Made by a program: the position numbers and the translations under genes. Below the pieces are notes generated by a model. It ran no database searches, was not told the origin of the DNA, and saw only the letters and a program-made list of their open reading frames with translations. This document shows, piece after piece, positions 53,101 to 64,000 of a DNA stretch of 64,000 nucleotides (the stretch's first letter is position 1; every line of letters starts with the position of its first letter). This DNA comes from Ectocarpus siliculosus (taxonomy: Eukaryota > Sar > Phaeophyceae > Ectocarpales > Ectocarpaceae): positions 62,001 to 126,000 of the forward strand of contig FN648905.1 in NCBI GenBank assembly GCA_000310025.1, given 5' to 3'.

Positions 53101-56100
53101 CGCAGCGCCCGTCGTGTGCCCACGAAAAAAAAGAGGCTTGTCGCCGACATGTCCCCCCCTCTCCTGCCCATGGCATCGTGGATGGGCCTGCTAGTTCGCC
53201 GACGCCACCACCGACGCCACCGTGCGGTGTTGGTTTTGGGTGTAACTGTGACCGCTACGACGACGGGGTGGGCTTGGGTGCAACTGTCTTACTCTCACGA
53301 CACCGGCGAATGTGCCGGCGACGTCGCCCTCACCATAAATTGCGTTCCTATTGCTTTCGCGACGCCGGTGACGGTGCCGCCCCTCACCATTAGTTGGGTT
53401 GTTATGGTTCCGCGCGCATTGCGGGGAGTGTCCCCCTCTTGCCGACGCTGCTGCGCAAGAGCTCATCGCAAGCCCGCATGCCCTCGGGGATGCCGCCGTA
53501 ATCTCCTCCCCCCCCTGCTATCGCCACCAGCAGGGGCGGGTGTGTGGGTCGGCCTCGTTCGCTCCACCTCAATAGTATCTACGTCATTTTATTTTTGTTT
53601 CGGCCGCCGACGCTACCGTGTGGTGGGTGCTTTTATCCACGCAACGACGGTAGCCTTTCCCCCCCCAACAAAAACCATCTGTGGGCTTGCCGCCGACGCC
53701 ACCGTGCAGTGTTGGTGGGTGCCTTTATGCACGCAACAACGGTTGTATTTTCTTCCCCCCACTAACGCCACCAGTGGGTTTGCCGCCGACGATACCGTGC
53801 GGTGTTGGTGGGTGCCATTATCCGCGCAACAACGGTCATATTATCTTCCCCCCACTAACGCCATCAGTGGGTTTGCCGCCGACCTACTGTGCGGTGTTGG
53901 TGGGTGCCTTTATCCACGCAACAATGGTCGTATTTTCTTCCCCCACAAACGCCATCAGTGGGTTTGCCGCCGACGCTACCGTGCGGTGTTGGTGGGTGCC
54001 TTTACTCGCGCAACAACAGTAGTCTGTTCTCCCCACGAACGCCATCAGTGGGTTTGCCGCCGACGCTACCGTGCGTTGGCGGGTGCCTTTTTCCGCGCGA
54101 CGATAGTAGTCTGTGCTTCCCCCACTAACGCCATCAGTGGGTTTGCCGCCGACGCTACCTCGCAGTGGTCAGCGCCAAGCTTACGGCAAGCAGATCCAGC
54201 CACACGCGTGGCAGCTCACGCTCGTCGGATGTACCTTGCTAACCCTGTTCCTGCTAACGCCATCAGCAGGGGGTGGTGTGTGGGCCGGCCTCGGTTCATG
54301 CCACCGCAGTAGTCTAGTCCTTTATTATTCCCTGCTGCCGCCGTCAGATTTACTGTTGTTTCTCTGTTAGCTTTTGGCATGTTCTTGCATCACCCCTTGC
54401 CGCGGTGTTCTCTTTACCCCACTCCGGAGGGATGCCTTGTACTTCATAACAACGAGTCTAAGAACGAAAGGAAGGCAGTGTTGTCAAATATTTTTTACCC
54501 GAAATCAGATGGCGAGACGCATCAGCAGCCAGACGAGCGTCGCCTTGCTCGAGTGCAGAAACACCTCTCTAGTCCATGCACATGGCTTGTTGTTGTTATT
54601 GCATCTGGTGTGTCGAACGACTGAAGCGCAACACGTATGTATGTATATATGTGGAACTTTTCTGAAGGTAGAGGGACGTACGGTAGGCAAGGGTACCGCC
54701 GACGCTACCGTGCGGCGTTTATTTGATTGTAAATTCGCTTTGGGCCACCCGTTCCGCTTGTTATTGTTCTGCATGCCGTACGGGCGGTCCCCCCTTCTTG
54801 TCGACGCAGCCGCGCAAGAACTCGTTGTACGGGTCCCTCCCCCTGAGCCTCCGGGAATTAATTTTGCCGCCGACATCTCCTTCCCTTTCCCCGCTAACGC
54901 CATCAGCAGGGGTTAGTGTGTGCGCCCGCCTCGGTTCGCACCACAGCCGTAGTCTATTCATTTTATTCTCCAACGGCCGCCAGGAGTCGGTGATCGTGGG
55001 TGCCGCCGACGCTACGTGCGGCGTTGGGGTGTGCTTTTATCCGCACAACGACTGTAGTATTTTTCTTCCCCCCGCTAACCCCATCAGCGGGTTGGCTCCC
55101 CCCTCATTGTCCGCATGAATACAACTGTCTTTACTATATCTGCGCACGCCGTCAAGGTGGGCGTTATGCACCGCCGAAGCATACCGTGCGGTGTTAGTGC
55201 TCGTGCAGCTCCTTGGGTACATTGGCCAGCTTTCCTCTCCCCCGCTAACGCAACCCGTGGGGCGAACATACCACCGCCCGGGCCGGTGATACACTGACAC
55301 AATATCGAGTCTTTCCCGCGAAAGTCACCGGTGGGACTCCCTTCGCATGCCACAGACGCTACCGCGTGGCCTGCTCTTCTAATCCATTACCTTGCACAGC
55401 TGTCTGTCGGCTTTTGCTTAGGCCTCGTCGAAATATGCTCAGGCGGGTCCGCCTGCCGTTGGGCTTTACGCCGAGCACACGAGTTGTGCTGCCACATGTG
55501 ATCCTAGCGTTGCGAACCTCCAGCAGCAGTACGACCATCTCTCGCGCTATGTAGTTTAGAGGTGGCCTGCTGGGGGCCACGATAGCCGGCTACTGAAGTA
55601 GTGGGTATGACCCGTCCGCGCGAAGTCTTGTAGCTTCACAGGCACTTTTTGACGGCCGTTCGTTGTCGACCGGTTGTCTTCTTTGTGCTGATCTGCTACG
55701 TGGTCCCCATGGGCCAAGCAGGTTACTCATCTGTAAGGCTTTGTCGCTCGCTTTGGACCCGATGTCGCCGTGAACTTGCGCCGTGGTTCGCATGCACACC
55801 CAATGGTTGATCTTGGTTGCATACGTATCTATTTACTTATATATTCTGGGTGCGTCGCTACAGCGCGTACGCCTCCTTGCCGACGCTGGCTGAGCATTAG
55901 CTCGTCGTAAGCCCGCCCTCCCCGCGAAACCCTTGGGGGTTCACGTTCCGCCGAAATTTTAGTTCCCTTGGGGATTCACGTTCCGCCGATATTTTAGTTC
56001 TGGTCTTGCCAACGTCATGTATACCGCCGACGCTACCGTGCGGCGTTGGTGTGAACGTATCAGGTGGTGTGTACGCTTTATCCCGCACAATAATCGCTTG

Positions 56101-56520
56101 TTTATTTCTGCACGCTTTGCGTGAATAAGCTTGACGGGGGCGCCTGCTGTGCTTGGAAATGCCACCATGGCCAAGCCCGTCGCACGTCCGCCGCGGTTTG
56201 CCCTCCCCGCGCAACCCTCGAGGATAAATACACCGCCGACGGGGGTTTGTTAGTACTTGTATGCTTTGGGGCGCCAACGACTTCCCCTTTCCTTTCCCTG
56301 CTAACGCCACCCGCAGGGGGCGCGCAGCCGGCGACAGCGCGTTTCTTTTCCGAGACCCTTCATTTGTCGTCGCTACCGCCGACAGCCTGCACTCACACTC
56401 TCTATTTTCCGGCGTTTCTCATGCCCACGGGGGGGGGGCTGCAACGTTTTCGTATCACAGACACGCGCGCGACTCTAGCCGCAGATACTTCCTACCACAT
56501 GCATTGAACACTCGCATTCG
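53100..56520. repeat. Minisatellite field, ~91 bp unit; regular at 53680-54160, diverged outside
   Basis: The unit contains GGGTTTGCCGCCGACGCTAC, CGTGCGGTGTTGGTGGGTGC, CTTTATCCACGCAACAACGG and TTCTTCCCCCCACTAACGCC with ATCAGT. Starts of GGGTTTGCCGCC at about 53776, 53869, 53959, 54048 and 54139 give an 89-93 bp period. Diverged units recur near 53600, 54700, 54900, 55010-55090, 55170-55255 and 56020-56060. Unique-looking DNA lies between them. The 398-codon plus-strand frame at 53116-54312 is a translation of this repeat. Confidence 0.8.
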
Positions 56521-58620
56521 TTATATTGAACAATTGTAGGAATGGCCCGGAGTCTCGTTGCAGTGGTTCTGTGCTCCGTTACGTTTTCTCGGCGGTTCGC
56601 CTGGATTCTCAGCATCGTTTCGACATTTCCCTAACCAGTAGGTGCAACCCCAAAATCAACGGCTGCTGTATTCCGTTCATGATAGACACGATGCTGCGTC
56701 ATTTAATCCAGGCCGGGTATCCTCCCTCGCCGTTTTCACTGCTGTCCTAAGTCCTAGTGGGCGCTAATTCTATCGCATGGCAGTGGCTGTTCGCCCGGCA
56801 TCCCCACCGCTGCTCAGTACGATAATGGTGACGGAAAAGTCGCCCCGTCCCGGCCGCCCTCGGCGGCGGCGCTGCAGATTAGTCGTCGGTGGGCTGCGGC
56901 GGGGTCGTCCGCGCCACTGATAACCAGTCTTGATAACCAGTTTGTCCAGAGAATGGCTCTCCAAACACAATTCCAAAAGTAGGTGTCCGCCGTTCGTGCA
57001 GTATTGCGACTAGCACCCGGACACCGTGTAACGCGCCCAAGCACTTGTAGCCGTAGATAATCTGTCCGTAGTTGGCGCTTTAGCCAAGGGCCGTGCCAGG
57101 AACGGCGCACCGCACGCACTGCTCCTTCCGCCGTTCGAACTGCCAATCCTGTGTGGGTTCCCCTTGTCGCTCAAGTGGGTCCTCGCCGACCGGACCGGAG
57201 TTGCCGACGCTATATGGAGGACGTCCCGAGCTTCCGTTGTCCTGCTAGCTCCCTTCGTTTTCCGCGGTTCATAGGAGGACCTTAGCCGGTTCAAATTAGA
57301 TCTGATGACGTGCAGCTCATCGGCCCAGCGTTCGTTGACCTGCGGCGTTCAGCGGCCATTGGTTCTCGCAAGTTGGATGTTTGGTGCGTGGATGTGCTAG
57401 CGCGCGTTGTCGCCGTAATTCTCGAGTCTCTAGTAGAAGCCGTTTGATTTTGCTTCCCGGCGCCCGTGATGGTCGGCCGCGGCGTACCGCACCTCGCCGA
57501 GCGCAAGGCTCGCGCCGTGGTGGTTGTACCCGATGGGAAACAGTCGAGCTCCCAGTGGGGCACATCGCAGGGTCCTGTCGGCAGGTTTCCCCGGTGGCAG
57601 TACCACGAGCGAGGCTGCCATGTACCTTTGTCCACGGGGCGTTATGGAGCCGTGACGGCGGCCGACTGCCCCTCCTGGCTCCGGATGAGTCACCAGGTGT
57701 GCGGCAGGCTTCAGGCACAAACGTTTCGTGGCTAAACTTACAGGGAGACGGATGAGTCACAAGGTATACGGCAGGCTCCATGCACAACAGTTTTGCGTCT
57801 GAACTATTTGGGCGATGAGGGTGCAGTTGGGGTAAAGTGAGGCGCACACCACCAGCATCGCGGGCAACCCCTGTATTAGCCCCTAGTTTCTTCCTACCCG
57901 ACACTTGTTTCCGAGGAGCAAATGCTAGTTCAACCCCGAGCAAGTTCTGCGGAGTATCCGAACTGGGGCGACGCTCGCGTGTTCGCCGGGAGAGTATATT
58001 GCCGTATCGCGGGACGTTGCGCTCTACACGCTTGCGTTACACTCCATGAGGCGTGGCTTCAAGTTGCCATGCCTACGGGTTCGGTAAGTTCTTGCTATCG
58101 TCCACTGACGCAGTGTTTGTTTCTGCCGACGCAATGTCCCGAAAGTTGCATGTTGCCGCCGCTGCATGCACTGCAGCCGCCAACGGCGTTGAGTGGGCTC
58201 AACAAGAAGCGTCACCGCAGCAGGGAAGCGTTCCCCGCATGACGGCCGCCCTGCAAGTCGCGGGCAGCGAACCTTGCCCGTTACGATCACCTTGCCCTCC
58301 TTTTCGGGTCGAAGGACATTCGTGGTGGGGCACAGCGGTAGGCACAGTCTAGAAGGTGGGAGCTTTGAGCCCGAAAAAAAAATAGAACGCACGGCACCGG
58401 CGACTACCGGCAAGCCGGAGAGAAAGCTGCTTGTCGTATAGAGATTCCGCAGGGGCTAACGATGCGTTGTCGGGCCCCGATTGGGCTGAGCGATTCTCGG
58501 CGCGCCCGGCGGCAGGTTTCAAGTAAGTTGCGGGGATTGTGAGGCGGTAACCCGCCCCCCGGCATGGCGTCGAAGAAGAGGTATGTGAATACAACGGAAT
58601 TTTGGGTAGGTCCGCCAGCC
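56521..58620. other. GC-richer stretch, no gene recognised
   Basis: Frames are open on both strands (for example minus 57943-57317, 208 codons; plus 57381-57755) because of high GC. A 68-base-spaced direct repeat (GGATGAGTCACNAGGTNTNC then GGCAGGCT) lies at 57682 and 57751. No known domain was found. Confidence 0.3.
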
Positions 58621-58622
58621 GG

Positions 58623-59051
58623 GGGGGCAGGAGGCCTCATCCAATCCAAACTTACATCAAGTGATCGACAACGGTGTCAAGAATACAACAGCATAATTGG
58701 GAGCCAATCAGATGGAACCAGTTCCGGCACGGAACACTACCAGCTGCGAACCCCCCAAGTTACTTGAAATCGGTACGCCTGTTGGCACTTGTCTCTTCGA
58801 ACAACCAAAACCTCTCAAAAGAATGCCAGAGGACAGGAAACTAAAGACCATCCCACCCGCCCATCTAGTTTCCTGTAGTTGATATTTTCCACCACGGTGA
58901 TCATTTGCCTAGGCATGCTGCCGCGGCGTAAACGTTTCACGCCGCGGCGATATACCCAGGGGCGAGGACCTCCTGCCTCGGGGGCAGGAGGCCTCATCCA
59001 ATCCAATACTTACATCAAGTGATCGACAACGGTGTCAGGAATACAACAGAA
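58623..59051. repeat. ~70 bp direct repeats flanking the second copy of the ~155 bp repeat
   Basis: GGGGCAGGAGGCCTCATCCA followed by ATCCAA and TACATCAAGTGATCGACAAC occurs at 58623-58692 and 58981-59051. Between them lie the ~155 bp repeat (58690-58850; partner 49608-49776) and the palindrome GCCGCGGCGT...ACGCCGCGGC (58920-58948). The structure suggests an insertion or a small tandem duplication. Confidence 0.75.
58920..58948. repeat. GC-rich palindrome
   Basis: GCCGCGGCGT pairs perfectly with ACGCCGCGGC across AAACGTTTC, itself almost palindromic. A stable 10-bp-stem hairpin is predicted. Confidence 0.7.
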
Positions 59052-60190
59052 AACAGTAGGGATTGATGCCAGCCGAAACATGACATCCACATGCCTCACA
59101 ACCTAGGGACTGCCACAGGCAATCCTGAGCAGATAGACATGGCTAGCCCACATTACACTGGGTCTCGGAGTCTCTCTACTCTGCCCGTCCCCCAGTACGG
59201 TTTGTAAACATGAAAATCAATGTGGGGTTGACACAGCCGCTATTTCATCATCAACGGAGAGCAAAAGCGAAAGGCAAAATGCTGGAGTATTGTGATGGAA
59301 TATGATGTGCCACCACAAACTGATACAGTGTAGGAGATACTGAGCAGGTATGTAGCTCGCTCTTGCCGGGCTGATTCTCGGAACCTCTCTACTCCTCCCG
59401 ACCTCCACTTCATGGACTCCAAAAGCGTGGAGGAGCTGGCGGGGCGCACAACGGAGCTTGGGTAGTATAACTACAGATACGCCCACACTTACGAACCTCT
59501 AGTTTTGGCTGAAGCTGAGGTTCTTAGTTACAATTTGTGGGCTACAGATGGTCGCCATAGTCTTTAGGTTCTTGAGCGGGCTCACAAATGGTGTTCAAGT
59601 TCGTAGGTTTGACTAGGGTGAAGCATGCGCCCCCCCGCCCACTGGGGGCGGGGGGGGGCATAAGGGCCATAAGGTGATAGAGGTCGAGTAAGTCTGCGAG
59701 AACGGCCGACGTGTGCTGCGCGTCTATGGTCGATACTGTCGTCAATCATTTAGTTCGGGACTTTTCGACCATTTCATTTCGTGGGCAATGCAAACTTCGT
59801 GTTAAGAGCATTTATTTGTCCCATACAACCAACACGCGGGTCACCAATCAATCACCCTGCATTCGGTGCGGCAATGGTCGATGCATTTACTTTTTCGGTT
59901 TTAAGTATTTTGACGATAGTAACGAACGATTGTAACATGATGTATACAGTACTGTTTAAGGAAAAAAATGTGAGCCGAGAATAATAAGAATAAACAACGA
60001 AGAGAGGAGGGACGATAATTACTGACAGATATATGAAGGTACTGGGTGGTAGCCCGAAACGATCGGAACGGTTTTGGTGTGAAGACAATACCAACATAGG
60101 AATGACGTGGCCCCCATGGGGATGAAGGAACCGAAAGAAGAGTCAGCAGTGTGCAAGCATGAACTAACTACATCTGTGTTTGTTGCTCAC
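59052..60190. other. No gene recognised; possible intron of the RCC1-like gene at the right end
   Basis: The minus strand downstream of the donor at 60190 has no clear next exon. A C/G-run hairpin (CCCCGCC...GGGGGCGGGG) lies at 59632-59655. Confidence 0.3.
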
Positions 60191-60485
60191 CCTAAATCGT
60201 AGAGGCCGGCTGAAATTTGTTGGCAGAATACCCGAGTGCAATCTTCTGTCACCAATATCGCTGCATGCCGTCCATCGAAGGCGAATATGCGGCTCGTGTC
60301 GATCCCTGCGAGATCCTTCACTTCGGAGAGACCCTCAACCGCTCCAAGCGTCGAATTCAGAAACAGGCACCCGGCTTTGCGAATACTGTCTGCAAATCCA
60401 ATCGGAAGGACACCGTTTGTATTGGAGCCTTGCATTCCCCAGACTCTTTTCCGGCAGGACGAAAACCCAACCCAGTGTGTTGTAC
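60191..60485 (-). CDS. Probable internal exon of an RCC1-repeat-like protein
   Basis: The 295-base open segment is preceded by a good acceptor (a CCTAAC branch-like motif, then TGAACAATCAG) and followed by GTGAGC. It reads TTHWVGFSSCRKRVWGMQGS, then NTNGVLPIGFADSIRKAGC, VEGLSEVKDLAGIDTSRIFA, FDGRHAAILVTEDCTRVFC and QQISAGLYDLG. The pattern V-x-x-x-A-G ... FDGRHAAILVTED ... V-F-C ... S-A-G-x-Y-D-L-G resembles RCC1/regulator-of-chromosome-condensation blades, and VWGMQGSNTNGVLPIG resembles the start of another. RCC1-like proteins form beta-propellers with varied regulatory roles. Neighbouring exons were not identified, so the gene is incomplete here. Confidence 0.45.
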
Positions 60486-61575
60486 CTGATTGTTCAAAGG
60501 CAGCATGTGCGAGTTAGGAAAGAACACCCGGGATGCTATATCGTTTTTATCCCCAAAGGAATTTCCCGCATGTATTAAGGTATGATGGTGCGCTTGTCAT
60601 GGAACGGCTTATATGTCCTCTCCAAAACCCTAAGTAATGAAATACTTCGAATACGAAAGCCCGATACGAATTGTCTGGCATCTTACTTCACAGAGGTGTG
60701 TGTAAACTGTATGGTACCTGGTACATTGGTTATGGTCGAGTGTCTTTGTAAAGAGAGTGGGCTAGTGGGTGTGTTGGCTTAAACGGCGGCCCTCCACACA
60801 AAAATTAGACGCATCACGACAGCGCAGCGTTTGTGATCCTGTGCATGATGTTTATTTCTCCTCACACTACACGTAGACTTATTTCCATGTTCTCTGTACA
60901 ACCTACTAGACGTTTTTTGAGCACTTTTTGGTGCTCTTGGCGTGTATTTTCAAAATCCAAATCAGTCAAAATCCAAATAGGACTGACACAAACGAATGAC
61001 ATCGCTGTCACTTGAAGAGCAAGTATTTCTTTACACGTGACGGGCCGAGATCAGCTGTGTTTCGTTTTGAAATGCCCAACCACAAAGAATCAATGTATTT
61101 CACCGAGCAACACACGCCACGCAAGTACAACGCATACAGAACGCATACAGAACGCGCCACCACCTAAGAACAGTGAGAACTCGGGCCTCAAAACATAAAA
61201 AAAATCTAAGAACTTCGGAGTACAATAACAGGTGCTCAGTTCCGACGTGGCATAAATAACAAAAACCCGCCTTTGTGGTGTACCAACGTGCGTACAGATA
61301 ACAACGGAGCCCACACACGGCGGTTGCACCACAAGAATTCAGGAAGGTGGGGGGTGACCCCAAAGGCAGTTTGTTTCAGATTCGGGTACTCGCATGTTTT
61401 GCATGCCTTAGCGGTTTGACCATATTGACCCCGCGTCTTGGAGAGCATTCTTCCCACAGGATCCACCACCGTCAACCAATCGTTCCTTCCCTGGCCTATC
61501 TATCCTATCGATAGCACTTCCCGCCTTTTCAACTCACTGCCCATCTATGCCCCAATACAGCTACCGTCTGTTCGA
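60486..61575. other. No further exon identified
   Basis: A minus-strand open stretch at 61475-61236 (VGRMLSKTRGQYGQTAKACK...) has a protein-like composition with two Cys in CKTCE. It might be an upstream exon of the RCC1-like gene, but no family match or clear splice pair was established. Confidence 0.2.
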
Positions 61576-61585
61576 TGCAGCATAA

Positions 61586-61629
61586 ATCCACTATGCTAGA
61601 ACTCAGTGCTGACTTCTAGCATAGTGGAT
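61586..61629. repeat. Perfect 16-bp-stem hairpin
   Basis: ATCCACTATGCTAGAA (61586-61601) and TTCTAGCATAGTGGAT (61614-61629) are exact complements around a 12-base loop. Outside the stem AGCAT/ATGCT continues the pairing. It could be a small foldback insertion or a structured RNA. Confidence 0.8.
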
Positions 61630-63210
61630 ATGCTGTACATCTAACGTCTCATCAATCATGGTTGAATACAGTTCTATCTCCGTTGTTTCCAGGCCTGAAC
61701 TACAGTAGTACGTCTTTCGGCAAACAAACGACAACGGAGGTCTCAAGCATCAAATGCTACATATATCTTCTACCTGAAAAAACCCGGCTCAAAAGAAATA
61801 CATGCCGGCGCAGTGGTACGTGAATATGTCAGGCACAGGAGAAAAAAACCCTCAATTCATAGTCAGGTGGATATCGACCCGGCGCGTAGCATGTACATGC
61901 GCGGGTGCCCGTTGAGCATACCCAACGTACAGGCTAACTGCCGCGTATACACGCTATTAAGCAAGCCGGCTCCCTCTGCAGTTTATAGACTTTCCCTTTT
62001 TTTCGGGTTCAACCATCAATCGTTTCGAGGAAAAGGCGCCCGTGCCGAATTCCTCGCCCCAAACCATGTATTTTCGATCCAAGTTCTATCTTCCCGAAAG
62101 AAGCCGTTTTGGAAATTCCATCTTGTGCATGCATGTAGAAAAAGCGTGCAAATCTCCGTTACCACTCCTAAACTACGCCTTTCAGCAAACGACAACAACA
62201 GTCGTCTCAAGCAAGTACTAAGAATTTATGGGGCGGGAGGCAATAAGCCGGTACGCATATACAGACTTGAACTTGCGTGTGTCATCATGTGTGTTGACGT
62301 GCGCATGTCAGTTTGTGTAAGTAACAGGCCGCTTTGTGTTTGATGCTTAGCGCAGTCTCCTGACTGTTGACTGTGAAGAGGAGAAGGTTTCTCGTCGGGA
62401 GATACACGATATTCCGACTTTCGTGTTGGACTGCTGCTGCATGCTGCTGTGCATGCCTGTGACGTACAGGAAGAAACACCTGCTACCAGCCGAGAACAGT
62501 ATGGATGGATGGGTGATGCTGTCAGTCGACGTTCCTCGCCAATCGATTTCGTTTTCTCCTGCTAGTCTATATTTTGCCCGGGAGGAAATGCGCCGGTGCC
62601 GAATCCGTCTGCCTAAACCATGGGTTATGGATACCAAATTCTATCTTCCAGGAAGGGGCCGCTTAGGGGGTCAACTTGTGCATGTAATAAGCGTGCAGAT
62701 CTATCTCGGTTTCCACGCCTACACTACGCCTTTCAGCAAACGACAACGGTGGTCGGTCTGAATCATCGAATGCTGTTGAACCAATCGAAGTTGCCACGAA
62801 ATACGAAGTGTTGTCGAATACAGCAGTCCAAAACTCCATTTCCACGCCTAAACTACGCCTTTCAATAAACGACAACGGTGGTCTCAATCCGCTAATAAAA
62901 CACAGACATTTTGGGGGGGAGGAAAACGACAGGTGGTATGCATGTACAGACTTGATCTTGCGTGTGCCATGCCTGTGTGTTGACGTACGCGTGTAAGTTA
63001 CAGGCTGCTTCAATGCTTAGCACAATCGCCTGACGGTTGATTGTGACTGTGAAGAGGAGAAGATGTTCCCGCCCGGAGATACCCGCTGCTGTGTAAGTAT
63101 GTATACCTGTGACGAACAGGAAGAAAGCCCTACCCGCCGAGTACAGCAGCAGTATGATGGGTGATGATGTCACTTGACGTTGTTGACGTTCTCCGCCTAC
63201 AGCTCGACCA
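61630..63210. repeat. Tandem ~0.7 kb duplication with a CTTTCAGCAAACGACAAC motif
   Basis: The block ACTACGCCTTTCAGCAAACG with ACAACGGTGGTC recurs at about 61704 (diverged), 62173, 62715 and 62853. The block from TGTGTTGACGTGCGCATG through TGTGAAGAGGAGAAG, GACGTACAGGAAGAAA and GATGGGTGATGCTGTCA at 62297-62525 recurs at 62977-63170. So 62160-62840 and 62840-63210 are diverged copies of one unit. No gene was recognised. Confidence 0.6.
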
Positions 63211-63640
63211 CTATTGGCGAGCTCGACCAATGAGGATCGCAAATCTTTTTTGGACGAACAGCCCGGCGTAGACAGTCCGGGATGCAGGTCAAATCGGCCG
63301 ATTTTGGGCTGACTTCACGGCGGTGCAGCTCTCTCGGCGCGCGACCGCCCGGCCCCGCGACGGGCGCGAGGCGACGGAAAGACTTTTCTGGCGGGCGCCG
63401 CGAAGAGGAGGCGTCCGTCGGAGCTCTGTGGCGGGCGAGCCGAAGAATCGTCGCTAACGTTTTGCATTGAGTGAAGGGCCAAATTCCGCCGCTGCGCTCT
63501 CAGAGCTCCGGTTCTCGCTCTCAGCGCTCGAGGGAGCCGGAGCGTAATTGTCTATACCTCCATACTCACAGGATTGCGGTCGTGTCGTGACACAGTTCTT
63601 ACTGTTGGTCTATCGGGAAAAAGAACATATATATATACAT
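63211..63640. other. GC-rich patch, no gene recognised
   Basis: 63290-63440 is GC-rich with GGCGGGCG and GGCGCG words, similar in character to 39190-39350. Open frames are compositional. Confidence 0.35.
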
Positions 63641-63775
63641 ATATACGAGGTTCCCCTGCGGGAGGTAGGTGATTGTCTCCCGGGGGCGACGCAAGAGGAC
63701 ATGGCCAATCAATGCCATCGCGGTCGCATGGTTGGTCGTCATAGCGTTCGGTAGTGCCGGCTTACGTGCAACCTG
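63640..63775 (-). repeat. Repeat family A, inverted copy
   Basis: Its reverse complement carries GGTTGCACGTAAGCCGGCAC, CATGCGACCG, TGTCCTCTTGCGTCGCCCCC and CTCCCGCAGGGG. These match 4440-4560, 5820-5960 and 32620-32735. It abuts repeat C. Confidence 0.6.
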
Positions 63776-63785
63776 CGTACTAAGA

Positions 63786-64000
63786 CCCTTGTTTATGGAA
63801 ACAGAATCTTGCAAATATATCTTCGCATTTTGACCCAAGATTTGCTCACAAGGTATCGCCGCCAAGATTTGCAGTATCGCGATTTATGGGGGAAATATCT
63901 TGATTGTTAAAAAAGCGGCGTGTTGTTCCTCTCTTCTGCTTCCAGTTGATAAAGGCGCAACGGCCACTTGGTCCACAGAAATGCCAAGGTGTGGCGAAAA
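63786..64000. repeat. Repeat C, copy 2, inverted relative to 52436-52651
   Basis: TTATGGAAACAGAATCTTGC through CAAGGTGTGGCGAAAA is the reverse complement of 52436-52651. It runs to the end of the window. Confidence 0.85.

Noticed and set aside
53116-54312. 398-codon plus-strand open frame
   Set aside because: Its peptide is a translation of the ~91 bp minisatellite in shifting phases (repeats of CWWVPL and ISGFAAD), with no known domain. Other frames are equally open.
57317-57943. 208-codon minus-strand frame
   Set aside because: The GC-rich stretch is open on both strands. Arg/Pro/Ser-rich, with no motif and no splice or start context.

Overview
The window is repeat-rich eukaryotic DNA, not prokaryotic. 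There are no operons and no dense coding. The only recognisable host-type genes are split by GT-AG introns: an HMG-box gene near 45.0-45.5 kb and a probable RCC1-like exon near 60.2-60.5 kb. Nearly everything else is transposable elements, satellites, minisatellites and foldback structures. The Ty3/gypsy elements, with a chromodomain and an extra C-terminal Tudor-like domain, resemble elements I associate with oomycetes and other stramenopiles or algae. With the CAA microsatellites and TTAGGG-like tracts, I infer a stramenopile or another alga-like protist or multicellular alga. That assignment is weak. A 15-base run of N at 34708-34722 shows this is a scaffolded assembly.

Layout. 1-1.4 kb: degenerate LINE-type reverse transcriptase on the minus strand, running off the left edge. 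1.3-14.3 kb: noncoding DNA with several non-autonomous DNA elements, namely hairpin MITEs near 4.6 and 6.6-7.3 kb and a Mutator-like foldback element at 10.6-11.3 kb with an 8/9-matching 9-bp target duplication. Diverged repeat families lie at 4-6.2 kb and a 0.5 kb dispersed repeat at 9.86 kb. 16.0-24.4 kb: a nearly complete Ty3/gypsy-type retrotransposon (element 1, minus strand). Its order is gag-like region, NADAR domain, retropepsin-like domain, reverse transcriptase, RNase H, a Pro/Ala-rich linker, integrase, chromodomain and Tudor-like domain, then a 3' minisatellite. 25.3-28.1 kb: a related but truncated element 2 on the same strand (linker to Tudor-like domain).

28.4-29.7 kb: a pair of ~400 bp direct repeats. 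30.23 kb: a tRNA-like pol III promoter sequence. 34.2-35.1 kb: CCAACC/GACC simple-sequence tracts around the assembly gap. 36.4-37.1 kb: a ~205-217 bp satellite. 39.7-40.3 kb: a Tc1/mariner-like MITE with TA target duplication. 43.7-44.8 kb: 42-bp minisatellite arrays with inverted-repeat ends. 45.0-45.5 kb: the HMG-box gene. 46.06-48.60 kb: two ~648 bp near-identical direct repeats bracketing an array of the palindrome CTTCCATGGAAG with TTAGGG-like tracts inside. 53.1-56.5 kb: a ~91 bp minisatellite field. 60.2 kb: RCC1-like exon. 61.6-64 kb: a hairpin, a ~0.7 kb tandem duplication and repeat copies shared with 32.5 and 52.4 kb.

The most notable item is element 1. Its 1210-residue Gag-Pol-type reading frame carries a NADAR (YbiA-like, ADP-ribose/NAD-linked) domain directly upstream of the protease, in a retrotransposon otherwise of the chromovirus type.
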